From: Aldrovandia affinis
Taxonomy: Eukaryota > Chordata > Actinopteri > Notacanthiformes > Halosauridae
Reading direction: 5' to 3'
Assembly: GCA_029706075.1 (NCBI GenBank)
Contig: JAINUG010000031.1
Location: forward strand, 2,091,001-2,155,000
Length of the DNA: 64,000 bases
Under the pieces are notes generated by a model. The model was given only the letters and a program-made list of their open reading frames with translations. It searched no databases and was not told where the DNA came from. Below are positions 34,268 to 45,616 of this stretch, piece after piece. Positions within the stretch are counted from its first letter, which is position 1, and the number at the start of each line of letters is the position of its first letter. Made by a program: the position numbers and the translations under genes.

Positions 34268-34460
34268 CAAACCATTAGTATACAGCTTTGTCAATGTCGC
34301 AGTAATCCAAAGATTTCGTGGTCTTTCTATTCAAGCCTTTGGGGATGGCTACCTTGTCTGTAAATGAGCAAATCGTTTCCTCGTCTTTTAGCCATCCCCG
34401 TATAGTGGCCACACCAAACTTAAGTTCACCAGCTACATCAACTTATTTCGCATAGTTTTT
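34268..34460 (-). pseudogene. pogo/Tigger-like DNA-binding fragment
   Basis: The minus-strand frame reads VDVAGELKFGVATIRGWLKD, then EETICSFTDKVAIPKGLNRK and TTKSLDYCDIDKAVY*WFVK. This resembles the CENP-B/pogo N-terminal helix-turn-helix region of Tigger-type transposases (an +G+xxxTI+xW core followed by an xxLDxAxxxWF motif). It has in-frame stops after VY and before VDVAG. No element ends identified. The CR1 LINE frame runs on from it in the same phase, probably by chance. Confidence 0.45.
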
Positions 34461-34514
34461 TCCCAAAAAGATATGTCGCAATTACTCACACCTATTTATA
34501 TAGGCGTCTATATA

Positions 34515-35687
34515 CACCAATCAGCCACAACATTAAAACCACTGACAGGTGAAATGAATAACATTGATCATCTCGTTACAATGGCACCTGTCAAGGGGTG
34601 GGATATATTAGGCAGCAAGTGAACAGTCAGTTCTTGAAGTTGATGTGTTGGAAGCAGGAAAAATGGGAAAGCGTAAGGATCTGAGCGACTTTGACAAGGG
34701 CCAAATTGTGATGGCTAGACGACTGGGTCAGAGCATCTCCAAAACAGCAGGTCTTGAGGGGTGTTCCCGGTATGCAGTGGTTAGTACCTACCAAAAGTGG
34801 TCCAAGGAAGGACAACCGGTGAACCGGCGACAGGGTCATGGGCGCCCAAGGCTCATTGATGCGCGTGGAAAGCAATGGCTAGCCCGTCTGGTCCGATCCC
34901 ACAGAAGAGCTACTGTAGCACAAATTGCTGAAAAAGTTCATGCTGGCTATAATAGAAAGGTGTCAGAACACACAGTGCATCGCTTGCTGCGTATGGGGCT
35001 GCGTAGGCGCAGACCGGTCAGAGTGCCCATGCTGACCCCTCTCCACCGCCGAAAGCACCTACAATGGGCACGTGAGTGTCAGAAATGGACCATGGAGCAA
35101 TGGAAGAAGGTGGGCTGGTCTGATGAATCACGTTTTCTTTTACATCATGTGGATGGCCAGGTGCGTGTGCGTCGTTTACCTGGGGAAGAAATGGCACCAG
35201 GATGCACTATGGGAAGAAGGCAAGCCGTCGGAGGCAATGTGATGCTCTGGGCAATGTTCTGCTGGGAAACCTTGGGTCCTGGCATTCATGTGGATTTTAC
35301 TTTGACACGTACCACCTACCTAAACATTGTTGCAGACCAAGTACACCCCTTCATGGCAACAGTATTCCCTGATGGCAGTGGCCTCTTTCAGCAGGATAAT
35401 GCGCCCTGCCACACTGCAAAAAATGTTCAGGAATGGCTTGAGGAACATGACAAAGAGTTCAAGGTGTTCCAGAACATTTTTTGCCCACAAGTTCGATCCA
35501 TGGAGGCATCACCTCGCAACTTACAGGACTTAAAGGATCTGCTGCTAACGTCTTGGTGCCAGATATCACAGGACACCTTCAGAGGTCTTGTGGAGTCCAT
35601 GCCTCGATGGATCTGAGCTGTTTTGGTGGCACGAGGGGGACCTACACAATATTAGGCAGGTGTTTTTAATGCTGTGGCTGATCGGTG
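34515..35687 (+). mobile_element. Tc1/mariner element with long open frame, defective
   Basis: Ends CACCAATCAGCCACAACATT (left) and CACCGATCAGCCACAGCATT (right, reverse complement), each flanked by TA (34513-34514, 35688-35689). Length is about 1.17 kb. It carries the best-preserved transposase frame in the window, in antisense to mitf. Confidence 0.92.
34663..35655 (+). pseudogene. Tc1-like transposase, near-intact frame lacking the third catalytic region
   Basis: ATG 34663 ([20 protein letters not shown]) gives 317 codons to TGA 35614-35616; the ancestral end AVLVARGGPTQY continues to TAG 35653-35655. Paired helix-turn-helix domains occupy residues ~1-110 with a GRPR-type hinge (GHGRPRL). 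Catalytic Asp 1 is in WSDESRFLL and Asp 2 in [13 protein letters not shown]. After [10 protein letters not shown] the sequence jumps to [14 protein letters not shown]: the usual PDLNPIEHLWD block with the third acidic residue is missing through a roughly 45-nt in-frame deletion. So the frame is open but cannot catalyse transposition; it could still bind ends. Confidence 0.9.
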
Positions 35688-35705
35688 TATATATATATAT
35701 ATATA

Positions 35706-37258
35706 CAATACTGGTCAAAAGTTTTAGAACACCTCAATTTTTCCAGTTTTTATAGAAATTTACGCAGTTTAATGTTTCAGTGTGCTCTGAAATTAAAGCA
35801 TAGGACAAATAAACATGGAATTATTTTGTTTAACTAAATTTTATCTAAATTTTTGACTCATCAAAGTAGCCACCTTTTGCAGATATAACAGCCGAACACA
35901 CTCGTGGCATTCTTACTACAATGGAAATCAAATATTGTTCGGAAAGTTCTTCTCAACATTGTTGCAGAAGTTCCCACAAATGTGTTGCTTTGCTTTCACC
36001 CTTCTGTCCAGTTAATCCCAAATCAGCTCGACGGGGTTTAAGTCTGGAGACTGTGCTGACCAGTCCATGATTTGAAGCCTACCGTCTTGTTCTTTTCTTC
36101 TAAGGTAGTTCTGACATAGCCTGGATGTATGTTTTGGGTCATTATCTTGCTGTAGGCTCAACCCTGACCAACTAGGCGTAGACCAGAGGGTATTGCATGG
36201 CGCTGCAAAATGCTGTGGTAGCCCTTTTGATTCAGGGTGCCAGTCACTCTGTGCAAGGTGCAAGTCACCGACTCTGGATCCAGCAAAAGAACCCCAGACC
36301 ATCACACTTCCTCCTCCATGTTTGACACTTGGTGTTACACAATGAGGAACCATCCTTTCTCCTACTCGACAGCCTACAAAAACCCTGCGTGATGAACCAA
36401 AGATTTCAAATTTTGTCAAATTTTCAAATTCATCGGTCCATAAGACCTTCTTCCAGTCTTCAGTAGACCACTGGTGGTGCTTCATGGCCCAGGCAAGCCT
36501 CTTTTTCTTATTTTGCCATCTTAGCAATGGCTTACTTACTGCCACTCGACCTGTCAAACCTGCAGCTCGAAGTCTTCTCTTCACAGTTGAAACTGAGACT
36601 TCCTTACTTCGACCAGTGTCAAGCTGTGCTTGAAGCTGTTGTCCTGTGAGCTGCCTATCACGCAAGCTGTTGACTCAGAAACTTTCCTTCTGATTTAGTT
36701 GTGGCTTTGGGTCTGCCAGACCTCTTCCTCTCAGAGTTTCCTCCAGTTTCCAAGTTTTGATAGTGTAGGAAACTGTACTCACCGACACCTTGGCCTTCTT
36801 TGCAATTTGTCTAAAGACCTACACTTTTAAGGGTTATAATGGTTTGTCTGTCTTCCTTTGTTAATTGTCTTTTTCTCGCCATTATGATAGCAATATACTA
36901 CTTCCTGCAGTGCAATATTGTCCAAATAATGGGTGTAGTAACACAGTCTGTTCCAACACTGCTTTTATACAGACAAAGGGTTTGTAAGTAATCAACAAAA
37001 GTTGGGAAACCTGTAGGAATTGTTTGAAATAACTTAATTTACTACCATTGCTGCAGAACAGCTGTAAGTTGTTAACCTATTACTTGTTCCCTGAAAAGGG
37101 CCTTTTGTTATAACTCTGAAATTTACATTATTGTTCCGTTTTTGGTAACCTAAACTTTATTTTTTAACCTCTGGCATTTGCCGCTTACCTTTGTACCATT
37201 TCAGGTTATTCACTGGACTTAAATTTCTGTAAAAACTGGAAAAATGGGGATGTTGTAG
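35706..37258 (-). mobile_element. Tc1/mariner element, DD38E (Intruder-like), copy B
   Basis: Same family as 7961-9377. Left end CAATACTGGTCAAAAGTTTT; right end degraded (GGGGATGTTGTAGTA), having lost most of the terminal repeat. It retains the ~160 bp upstream segment missing from copy A. It lies between (TA)n tracts (35688-35705 and 37258-37290). Confidence 0.88.
35845..36892 (-). pseudogene. DD38E Tc1-like transposase pseudogene, copy B
   Basis: ATG at 36892 starts the helix-turn-helix region. A frame break near 36822 precedes the open stretch 36665..36012. The catalytic context remains: WTDE, LQQDNDPKH and LNPVELIWD, with 38 residues between the last two acids. Oddities: a small duplication inserts extra residues at WTDE-FENLT-KFEIF. 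An insertion (GTGCAAG repeat near 36255) shifts the frame and a deletion near 36158 restores it, so residues between GDLHL and LQQDND are read out of frame. TAA at 36014-36012 truncates it. Homology can be followed to about 35845. Confidence 0.87.
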
Positions 37259-37291
37259 TATATATATATATATATACTGTATATATATAGT

Positions 37292-38472
37292 TAGGTAACT
37301 TGCAAAATATTATGCATTAAGAATCTATTAATCTTCCTCAGGTGTTCTTGTTCAGAAAAACAATATTTGGGTCTAAATAGGGGAGAAAGCAAAGGCTCAG
37401 TCTGTTGAAATGTAGGTGCTAATGCCCTGTTGAATTATAATGGCTTACCTGAACAGTGCATACCTTGCATTTAAGTTTATTTTATTTTATTTTCATTCAT
37501 TTTATCCGTGTAGGCTATATCCTAGAAATGCTTTTTCTTGGGGAGCAATATATCGCCATTTACTAATTATTGCTGCACCAGAAATAGTCAGACCTACAAA
37601 TTTCAGCCTTCCCTCTATTAAAATGATGACTTTGTTCTAGTTGTGCTCAGTTTTCTTCAGTCTCCATGGTGTGTAATACCCAATCAAGTAAACCCAATTT
37701 CTTTCCAAACCTAGGCACTACTGGTCATGGATTTGAGATGATATGAGATGGGTTTAGTTCAGTCTATATTTTTTCAGTTGGGCAGTATACGGCAAGCTTT
37801 AGAAACACTGATCCCACTCATTGCGAACATGGAGATTCTAACAACGATGAGCACAAGGGATCGGCTCTCCTTCATACCACTGCAAGGCAATAGTCACTCC
37901 ATGTCCGGCAGGACCCTGGCAGAGGACAGTATGAGAGAAATATAGTCCTCCTAACGCATTCCTTAAGCCTTCCACACACAATGTACACACAGACTACAAC
38001 AGGCTACAGCGTACGCATTGCAAATCTTCACACAGAACTTATACTTCATACTATAACGCATAACACAGTCAACACACAGTATTACAATCTATACAAAATA
38101 CACACACTGCACAACATAAATGGCATTTTACATGCAACAAAATTGATATTCCCAGCAAAATCTGCAAGCAGTATATACTGCACGGTATAAAACACAGAAC
38201 ACACACTACATTACGATCTACAGACAATATACAGTGTACGCCCTCCACAATCTACAGTACATACATGCAAATTGAATACAAATTACACAGATATCATGAC
38301 AATGTCTACACACTGCGTAGTTGACCCACACACAGTGAGACACCTTCTAAGACCTACAATCACATAGTAAAAGACACCGGAGGTTATACACTCGCATGCA
38401 AACAAAAACATGAACACTGTAAAAAAATAACTGTTGCATAACCACAACAAAGTGTGGCAAACTCAATTCAAA

Positions 38473-38545
<73 letters not shown>

Positions 38546-39730
38546 CAACAATTTGTCTCTGAGACACACATACTTGTATTGACACAGTGCCCATAACATT
38601 TAAAGTATGTGGGGAAAGAGGGAAATGACAGACATCCATCATCTGTATAATTACAATGCACCATTAATAGGCCTTTAATTGTACTCCCGTTTCTAATGAG
38701 TCTTTTCTGGGCAGTGTGAGCTCTGTATGTTTTTTTGAGATGAGAGCAGAGCATAAATTTGTTCAGTTTCACATTATGAAATTTGTTAAATAAAAGAGAA
38801 TTTTACAAATGAATGCACACAAGAAGATTCTGGGATTAAACTCTATTTAAACAACACCGTATCCTTCACAGAAGGAAAGAAAGTCATGAAAGGAATGCAT
38901 TCAATGCACAGTATAAACACCACTAATGTGTGTCATTTTCAGATATGTTGATAAATGTTGTAATGTATGGTTGTTAACCAGTGAACATTAACGACTGTGA
39001 AATGGTCCCTTATAATCCATGTATGAAACATTCCACATACAGTAATATGTTATGATAGACATCATGTCAGAGAGAGGAAAAGAATGTAAGGTGAACAAGC
39101 CGTTGGATTTCTCAGTCTGGGGGTTGATTTCCATGGGTTAACATTTGGCTTATACAACCTATTTTTAAACATATGAGACACAGTGAACACTGTTGGGCTG
39201 AAAGAAACATACCCAGCATTTTGTTCTGCATTTCCATGAAGTGAAAAGGCTTGCGCAGTGTGAGTACAACATGCCAACTTGCCATGGAAAGGATGATTGC
39301 AGTCAAAACTACAGAGGCCACTCAGAAAGGACACATTCAGCCATCTTGTTTTGTGCTGTTCTTCTTTATCTCAGCCTACTAAACCTATGCTCTTGATTTA
39401 CAACAGAGAAACTTAGTAACACATGCTAAACATGAAGCACTGCCACGATGCTGAATCTTTCCTCCGAGGAACGCTAGAAGCTCTCATGTGCAGCTCAGCC
39501 CTACCAGGAAAACTGGCACCTCACAGAGAACCATATGTTTCTAAAGCAGAGACGGCATGCTTTTCTACAGCTGACAACCAGCTCTCGAACTGTAAACCCA
39601 TACTGTCAACTGACACCAGTCTACAGTCATCACCTACAAAAAAACAAGAAGATTCTCTGTTGACGCACAGGGCCACATTCGAAGACATGTTGGTGAAATA
39701 TGGCAGGTGATCAAAGGAAAAGATCATATG
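37292..39730. other. intronic stretch with CA-rich low-complexity DNA
   Basis: 37968-38560 is strongly CA/ACA-rich and degenerate, ending in (CA)n at 38472-38550. Otherwise nothing recognised. The Cys/Val-rich minus frame across the CA repeat is an artefact of that repeat. Confidence 0.5.
38472..38550. repeat. (CA)n microsatellite
   Basis: About 79 bp of CA with a few interruptions. Confidence 0.92.
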
Positions 39731-39850
39731 CAGGGCTCCAGACTGTGACCAATTTGGTCGCATATGCAACCAAAAGAATATCCGTTGGTCGCACACGTAC
39801 GACCCTGATAATTTTCTTTGCATGACCAAAGATCGGGTCTATGCAGTGCC
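39731..39850. mobile_element. possible hAT-type terminus
   Basis: CAGGGCTCCAGACTGTGACC followed by repeated TGGTCGCA motifs resembles the terminus of fish hAT elements with the same CAGGGCTC start. No matching right end or 8-bp duplication found. Confidence 0.35.
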
Positions 39851-40878
39851 TGCACAAGCCTAATGCTCATGGACAAACCGTACAGAGATTGAATTTCAAC
39901 ATACCTACGGCTCTGCCTTCAGGGTGAAATCAGCAACTGACCTTGTTTACCCCAGTCGATAAACACAAGCATACAATCCTACATTAGCTAGCAATCTGGT
40001 CAAATCATAGATAGCTAAGTTAGCTAGCTTGTAAACAGGGCTAACTAGATTTAAATACTGGGTAGCAAGCTTGTAACGAAAGCGCTAGCTAGCCAAATTC
40101 ACTACAGATGGCTGATTGCTACCCCCAGAATTCGCTACACTTACACATTACATTACAAATTTACACATGTACTGTATATCTTGTAGTAGGGTCTCTGTTG
40201 TAGCTTCTGTAGCTGGCTAGCCTGATTGTTCCAGGCTAAGGAGTGATTGTTAGCTAATTGCCTACCACTTTAACTGTAGGCTACAGTTCATTGTTTATAA
40301 ACTTAGCCAAGTCCTACATTGTTGCAGGAGAAATGCAATTTGCCCCAACCTTGGGCTAAAATAAGTCACCTCATTCTTTCAAGCGACTGGTGCTGAAATT
40401 TCACTCCCTTCACGGGCACGCGTGCTCACTCTACACACAATATTTATTGTGACCAATATTTATAGAACGAGCTCCACTCGTTCTACTTTTGTGAACCAAT
40501 ATTTTCCTTATTTCAGAGGATAAATACACCATTCTGTGTCATTGTCAAAAAAAAGTTACACTTTCACATTTCATCAGCTCGATTTTCATGGCAGTCTAAC
40601 ATAATTTAAGTAGCCTACTTAGGAGAATCACAACGTTTAGCAAACATTTATCTTCGCAGTTTGATAGCTGTAAGAACTCAGAACACAAGTCAATTTACAG
40701 TCAAACTGCTTACATTTCCAGGTGTCTCGGGCGTGTTGCTGTTGTTTGCTACCCCGGTGCCACTGTAACTTACCAGGGATCCTCACAAGAAAAAATGTCC
40801 CTATTGACAATATGCCTTTAATAAAATAATCAATATATAATATTACTATTCCTACAGCAGTTGAAAAGAGCCTATAGC
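39851..40878. other. intronic stretch
   Basis: GCTAGCT-rich AT DNA around 39990-40270; nothing further recognised. Confidence 0.45.
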
Positions 40879-41157
40879 CTATCGCTGAACAGTGTGGAAT
40901 GGCACCATCTCTTTGGCAAGGTACCTGGTGACTCCCCTGGTACAGTCTCGCCACCGTTTGCTGTTCGGTTTATATTTCAATGCCTTAGCGAATGCCCTAG
41001 TGATGGACGGTTGTGTCCCATTGCTTTGACTTTTTGTTTGGCTACTCGTTGTTGAGGCACTCGAGGATGAATTGTTGCAAACAGAACTTAGTGCATTGTG
41101 TGTTCTCTTCAAACTTGCTGTTTGCCTTTCAACAAGAAAACATGAAAAATATGCCAC
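40879..41157 (-). pseudogene. hAT (ZBED-like) transposase fragment
   Basis: The minus-strand frame has a Ser/Thr/Asn-rich linker and then QPSITRAFAKALKYKPNSKR, WRDCTRGVTRYLAKEMVPFH and TVQR*. The order (short helix, S+RW, TxxxxxYLAKxMVPxxTVE) matches the start of the catalytic region in ZBED-type hAT transposases. A stop follows HTVQR, and the downstream RNase H-like domain is not present. N-terminal BED finger not found. Confidence 0.65.
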
Positions 41158-42885
41158 TCAGACAACCTCAACTGCTCAAATGTGCTGAGCTCCGCACCAC
41201 GGAAAGGGGGGTGATCTTAATAAAAAGTAAAACACCTACAAAGTTGAGTCACCCTAGGATGATGTAGGACATCCATACCAACATTTGTATGTAGCATATA
41301 TTTTTTTCTCAGTGTTGTTGGTATTTAGGTAGCCTAGACAAAATAATTGTCTTACAATGTTTGTTTTGCTAATTTCACCAGGGATTTGGTTCAAGAAAAT
41401 GGCTAAAGGGATCGGTTTGAGAATCGAGGAATATATTGTACAGGGCTATCCGAGGAGGTGTGTCAGACTTCAGCCAAATGGGCAATGAAACAGCTAAGAT
41501 AATGATAGTAATGTTAGATTTAGGTGGTTTCAAATGTGATCTAATAATGATTATCAATTATATTTTATGATAGAATTATTGTTCTTTACAGCATAACCTT
41601 GTGCAACCTTTTCTTATATCACAGTTTTTTAACTTGATAATTATTCTTCATTCAGTGTCCGAATTCAGGGATAACTTAAAATGCTTTAACCGGATCTGTG
41701 AAGATTCTGCAGTTTAAATTCTCATGAGTTTCTGAAGGTTCTGAAATGTCTGCAATATACATTTAAGTTATTCAACTGATTTTGCTCAATTCTATATAAT
41801 CATTGGTTTAAAGGCAAGGTTTGCTATTCCTAAATCAGAGCCAGTTATACAAGCACAAGCACAAGGTAAGTGGACCTTGCACAGTGGAGAGGTTATTTTC
41901 TACAAGCCTAACGGTACTTCCACAATGTACCATGAAAAAAATCTTACGAATATCATTGATAAACTTCAGATTGAAAAAATATCTGTGCACAACGCATTGT
42001 CTATGCATTTCCAAATAGGGTATTCGGGTTCGGATACACCCCTGATAGGGAGCTCCTATAGATTGTCCATATTCGATTTGAAGTCAAATAGAAGGCCTTA
42101 AATTAATCTGGAAACTTTTAGATTAAAAAAAAAAGGCAGAACCATGGCAATGGGTCTGCAGGAGAAAATGTAATATCTGTCTTTAGTCAGGTATTCGCAT
42201 CACTGTTGTCTGATTTATTATTTTTTATAAATTAGGCATGGCTCTGCATTCACTCACTAGAGTATAGTGAGACTACTACTTTGTCAACATTGTATGTTTG
42301 GGCTAAACTCAAGTGGTGGCCCCTTTAGTTTTTAATCTGTGAAATCCTCTGCCAACCCTGATTCACATTTTTGCTGGGCTGAATTGGGCAGTTCTCTGTC
42401 TGCTCAGTGTGCATGCTGGCTAAATTGCTTCATGCAATTACTTCATTAAATTACAGCTGATGCTGCTTCGGTGTAAGGGGGGCAACTGCACTTTCAATAA
42501 ACAACATCTTGCAAGACCACAGACAAAATCCCATTCGTTTTGCACAGTCCAGTATGCTACATTACAAAGTAAAGGTGCACGGCACAAAAAAATATAAAAA
42601 CACCCATGGATGTAAACCTTAAGGAAAGGTACAATGCATCATTAGTTCATTACTAGGACATTACATTTTACTATTAGAATGCAGAATGTCAGTCTACAGC
42701 TACTTGATCTACGCCTGGTTTATGTGTGCTCCATGTGTGTCTCTAAAGAGACAGGCTGGGTCACACTCCAACCTGCATACATTTGGTCAATAGCAAACAT
42801 TAATGAAGTTTACATTTTTAAGAACACCTTTCAGTTTTCGTACAATGTCAGCAAAGCACATTACACACCCATCCTGCCCGTTAGC
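41158..42885. other. intronic stretch with no recognised gene
   Basis: AT-rich, no element ends recognised. Confidence 0.5.
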
Positions 42886-43001
42886 TGTTGGTTAAGTCCT
42901 TTGCTCAAGGGTTCAGGTACAACAGTAGCACCCTCCCTGGGTTGTGTGCCTGCCACCTTCTGATCACAAGTCTAGTTCCTTACCCACTACACCACACTGC
43001 C
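42886..43001 (-). mobile_element. truncated tRNA-derived SINE
   Basis: In reverse complement GGCAGTGTGGTGTAGTGGGT…AAGGAACTAGACTTG…CCCTTGAGCAAAGGACTTAA corresponds to the head and middle of the 26571-26799 SINE. The L2-type tail is missing. Confidence 0.65.
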
Positions 43002-43154
43002 TCCCCTACAGATGAAGAGTACAAATGAGGCTATGACACATGCAGCGTTACACTAAATCACGTTATAGTTTTCTGTACTGTACCAATTGAACACTCCCTG
43101 GGAGCTAAACTGGCACAAACGGTACCCTCAATGGAAATACAGAAAGTACAGAAA

Positions 43155-43295
43155 GTGGTTCTGTGTGGCTCAGTTGGTAGAGCATGGTGCTGACAATGCT
43201 TAGGTTGTGGGTTCGATTCCCATTGGGGCCAAATATACTGAAAAATGTATGCATTCACTACTGTAAGTCACTTTGGATAAAAGTGTCTGCTAAAT

Positions 43296-43336
<41 letters not shown>

Positions 43337-43338
43337 TG
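43155..43338 (+). mobile_element. tRNA-derived SINE (second family) with L2-type tail
   Basis: A box TGGCTCAGTTGG, B box GGTTCGATTCC (perfect), then the tail GTAAGTCACTTTGGATAAAA-GTGTCTGCTAAATG and an (AT)n end. Flanked by TACAGAAA (43147-43154 and 43341-43348), within a longer shared AATACAGAAA on each side, a likely target duplication. It would not fold as a functional tRNA gene at its 3' side. Confidence 0.88.
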
Positions 43339-43348
43339 GTAATACAGA

Positions 43349-45453
43349 AATATTTATTGTAAGTGTGAAATGCATACAGTATTTCAACATTGGAAAAATA
43401 TAATCACCTTACCTTGTTACTTTTCTGATTTGTCGTTTGTCATTCGCTTTACAGTGGGTTGCTTCAGCCTTTCAATGGGGACTGCTATGATTGTGGGGGA
43501 CCTTTTTAAGCACATGCTGTGTCACTGTTTCCTCAAGATGACAGATTTAACTCTCTCTCTCTCTCTCTCGCTCTTTTGTTCTCTCTCTCTCTCTCCCTTG
43601 TTTGAAGCTATTCTTGGCAGAATTCTACAATGCGTTTCCACACTTTAATCACGGTGCTTAATCTTTAACTCAAGACGGTGCTAAGAAATATGAGGATGTT
43701 TGAAGACAGAAACAGTCCTGATGGGAGACGCATTGAAACCACACAACACCCAAACATCCACACGGCTCGCAGCATCACAAACAAAACAAGGGCTACCTGA
43801 ATTGCATTGCAATGCCAGATGTAATGCAAGGAAGATAAAAATGGCTTCCCCTTCACGATGGAGAAACAAGAATGCCCTGCGTGATGCTCAATTACGTGTA
43901 GCCTGCAGCCTGGCAGGAAAAAAGACACCGCCACAGAGACTGCAGTAAAGTCTACATTTGAGGCGTTGCACTATTCTGGGTGTCTCCAGTTATAGTTACA
44001 TTTGAATTCAGCAACCTGAACAAGTCTTTTCAGAGGGAATTGTAAAGCTATCCCACATTTATCCCAGTACACACTATATGGTACAGGCTACATATGCAGT
44101 CGACAGCATAACATGTATAAATGCCTTAGTCCTCTGTGACTAAGCCTAAGAGAATAGACGAAATATTTATTTTTGAGGATCCTCATGATTTTGACTCAAC
44201 AAAGGCACCGTCACATTATATTTTTGTAACGTAATTGCTGGAAAAAATCTATTGGATATCGTCGATACGGCTTGTGGTCTCAGAAAACAAGAAGTGAGAG
44301 ATGTGACTCAAGTGTTTCCGTCTACTAATTGGGCCTAAAAATACACCCTTTTGTTCCAGCCTCCACCGTGTTTCTTCACCTTCCTCTGTCAAATATCCCA
44401 ACAAATCTGCCTTTCCACACTGAAGAGCTTTCAACACTCTCAGAAGTAAGGTGAGAGTACAGCTCTATATCAGCATATTCATGTTATTCCCATTACTGCT
44501 ATTATCAGGCAAGTTATCTACGTTCTTTTCCAGGTGCTTGTGCAACCTATGATGTGGGTCACCCACAAAGCATTGCTTTTCTTATAATAATAATAATAAT
44601 AATAATTTCTACAGGAAATCCAGTCTAATGCAATGTGCCTTGTCCTTAAATTTTAGTCATTTTTCAAAATATCTTAATTTATTCATTAATTTCTCACAAA
44701 ACATCAGGAGTTCAGCAGCTGCTGAAGTGACCAAAAAAAAGAAGATCGGAATAACAAAAAACAATCAGAAACCATTTAAATTTGAACTGAAACTTTAAAA
44801 AAACTACTGAAAATTAAGCATGAAACACACTGTGTTTAGACCATACTGGCCTCCAAATAGTACTCCTCATGACCAACTCCAACTGACCCCTTGTGTATGG
44901 GGGTCTTTGTGCAGGAGGTGTTAAAGCTAACCAGACATAATATATTGGCCTGTACTCTTAGACACCTAAAGAAAGTTACAGATGGCCTATCTGCAATAAG
45001 TAGGCTTATTCAAATAAGGATAAAGTGATAATGTTTAAGCAAGGCTCCCTAAGCACTAATTTCAATAAATGCAAACTGACAGACAACTCTGTCCATAACC
45101 AACTAGCAACAACAGTAGAATCAGAAACAACACAAAGTATTGCCATTTAAAAATAAAACAAATAATTATATTGCTATAACAACTTGTTAACAGGATAACA
45201 GTAACTTTAACAAGCAAAGATGTAATGGTTAGGCTATACAATGTAATGCTATACATATAATACATTTAGTAAATATTATCGGGCTATTAATAAGTATATT
45301 CAACAAACAGCAAGGAATGTAGGCATTTCAATGCCAGTGGTTTGGGTGTGAAAGGGGCCCTTAGCTTGATTACCAAAACACATGCTGACATTGTCCGATA
45401 TTCAGAAGCGCAAACACAGCCACTGGTCAGTTTTCTCTGGTCAGTTTTCACTG
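43349..45453. other. intronic stretch, microsatellites only
   Basis: (CT)n at 43551-43597 and (ATA)n at 44582-44606; no supported coding sequence. Confidence 0.5.
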
Positions 45454-45616
45454 GTGGTTCTCTGTGGCTCAGTTGGTAGAGCACAGCGTTGGCAACGCTT
45501 AGGTTGTGGGTTCATTGCCCACTGGGGCCACATATACATATACTGAAAAATGTATGCATTCACTACTGTAAGTCGCTTTGGATAAAAGCGTCTGCTAAAT
45601 GGCATATATTATTATT
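45454..45616 (+). mobile_element. tRNA-derived SINE, same family as 43155-43338
   Basis: Same head (GTGGTTCTCTGTGGCTCAGT), decayed B box (GGTTCATTGCC) and L2-type tail (GTAAGTCGCTTTGGATAAAA-GCGTCTGCTAAATG) ending in an ATT-rich run. Target duplication unclear. Confidence 0.85.

Noticed and set aside
38347-38772. 141-codon minus-strand Cys/Val-rich frame
   Set aside because: Produced by translating the (CA)n tract; no domains or splice context.
43155-43230. tRNA gene call from perfect A and B boxes
   Set aside because: The tRNA-like part is fused to an L2-type tail and flanked by a short direct repeat; it is a SINE head, as is the copy at 45454.
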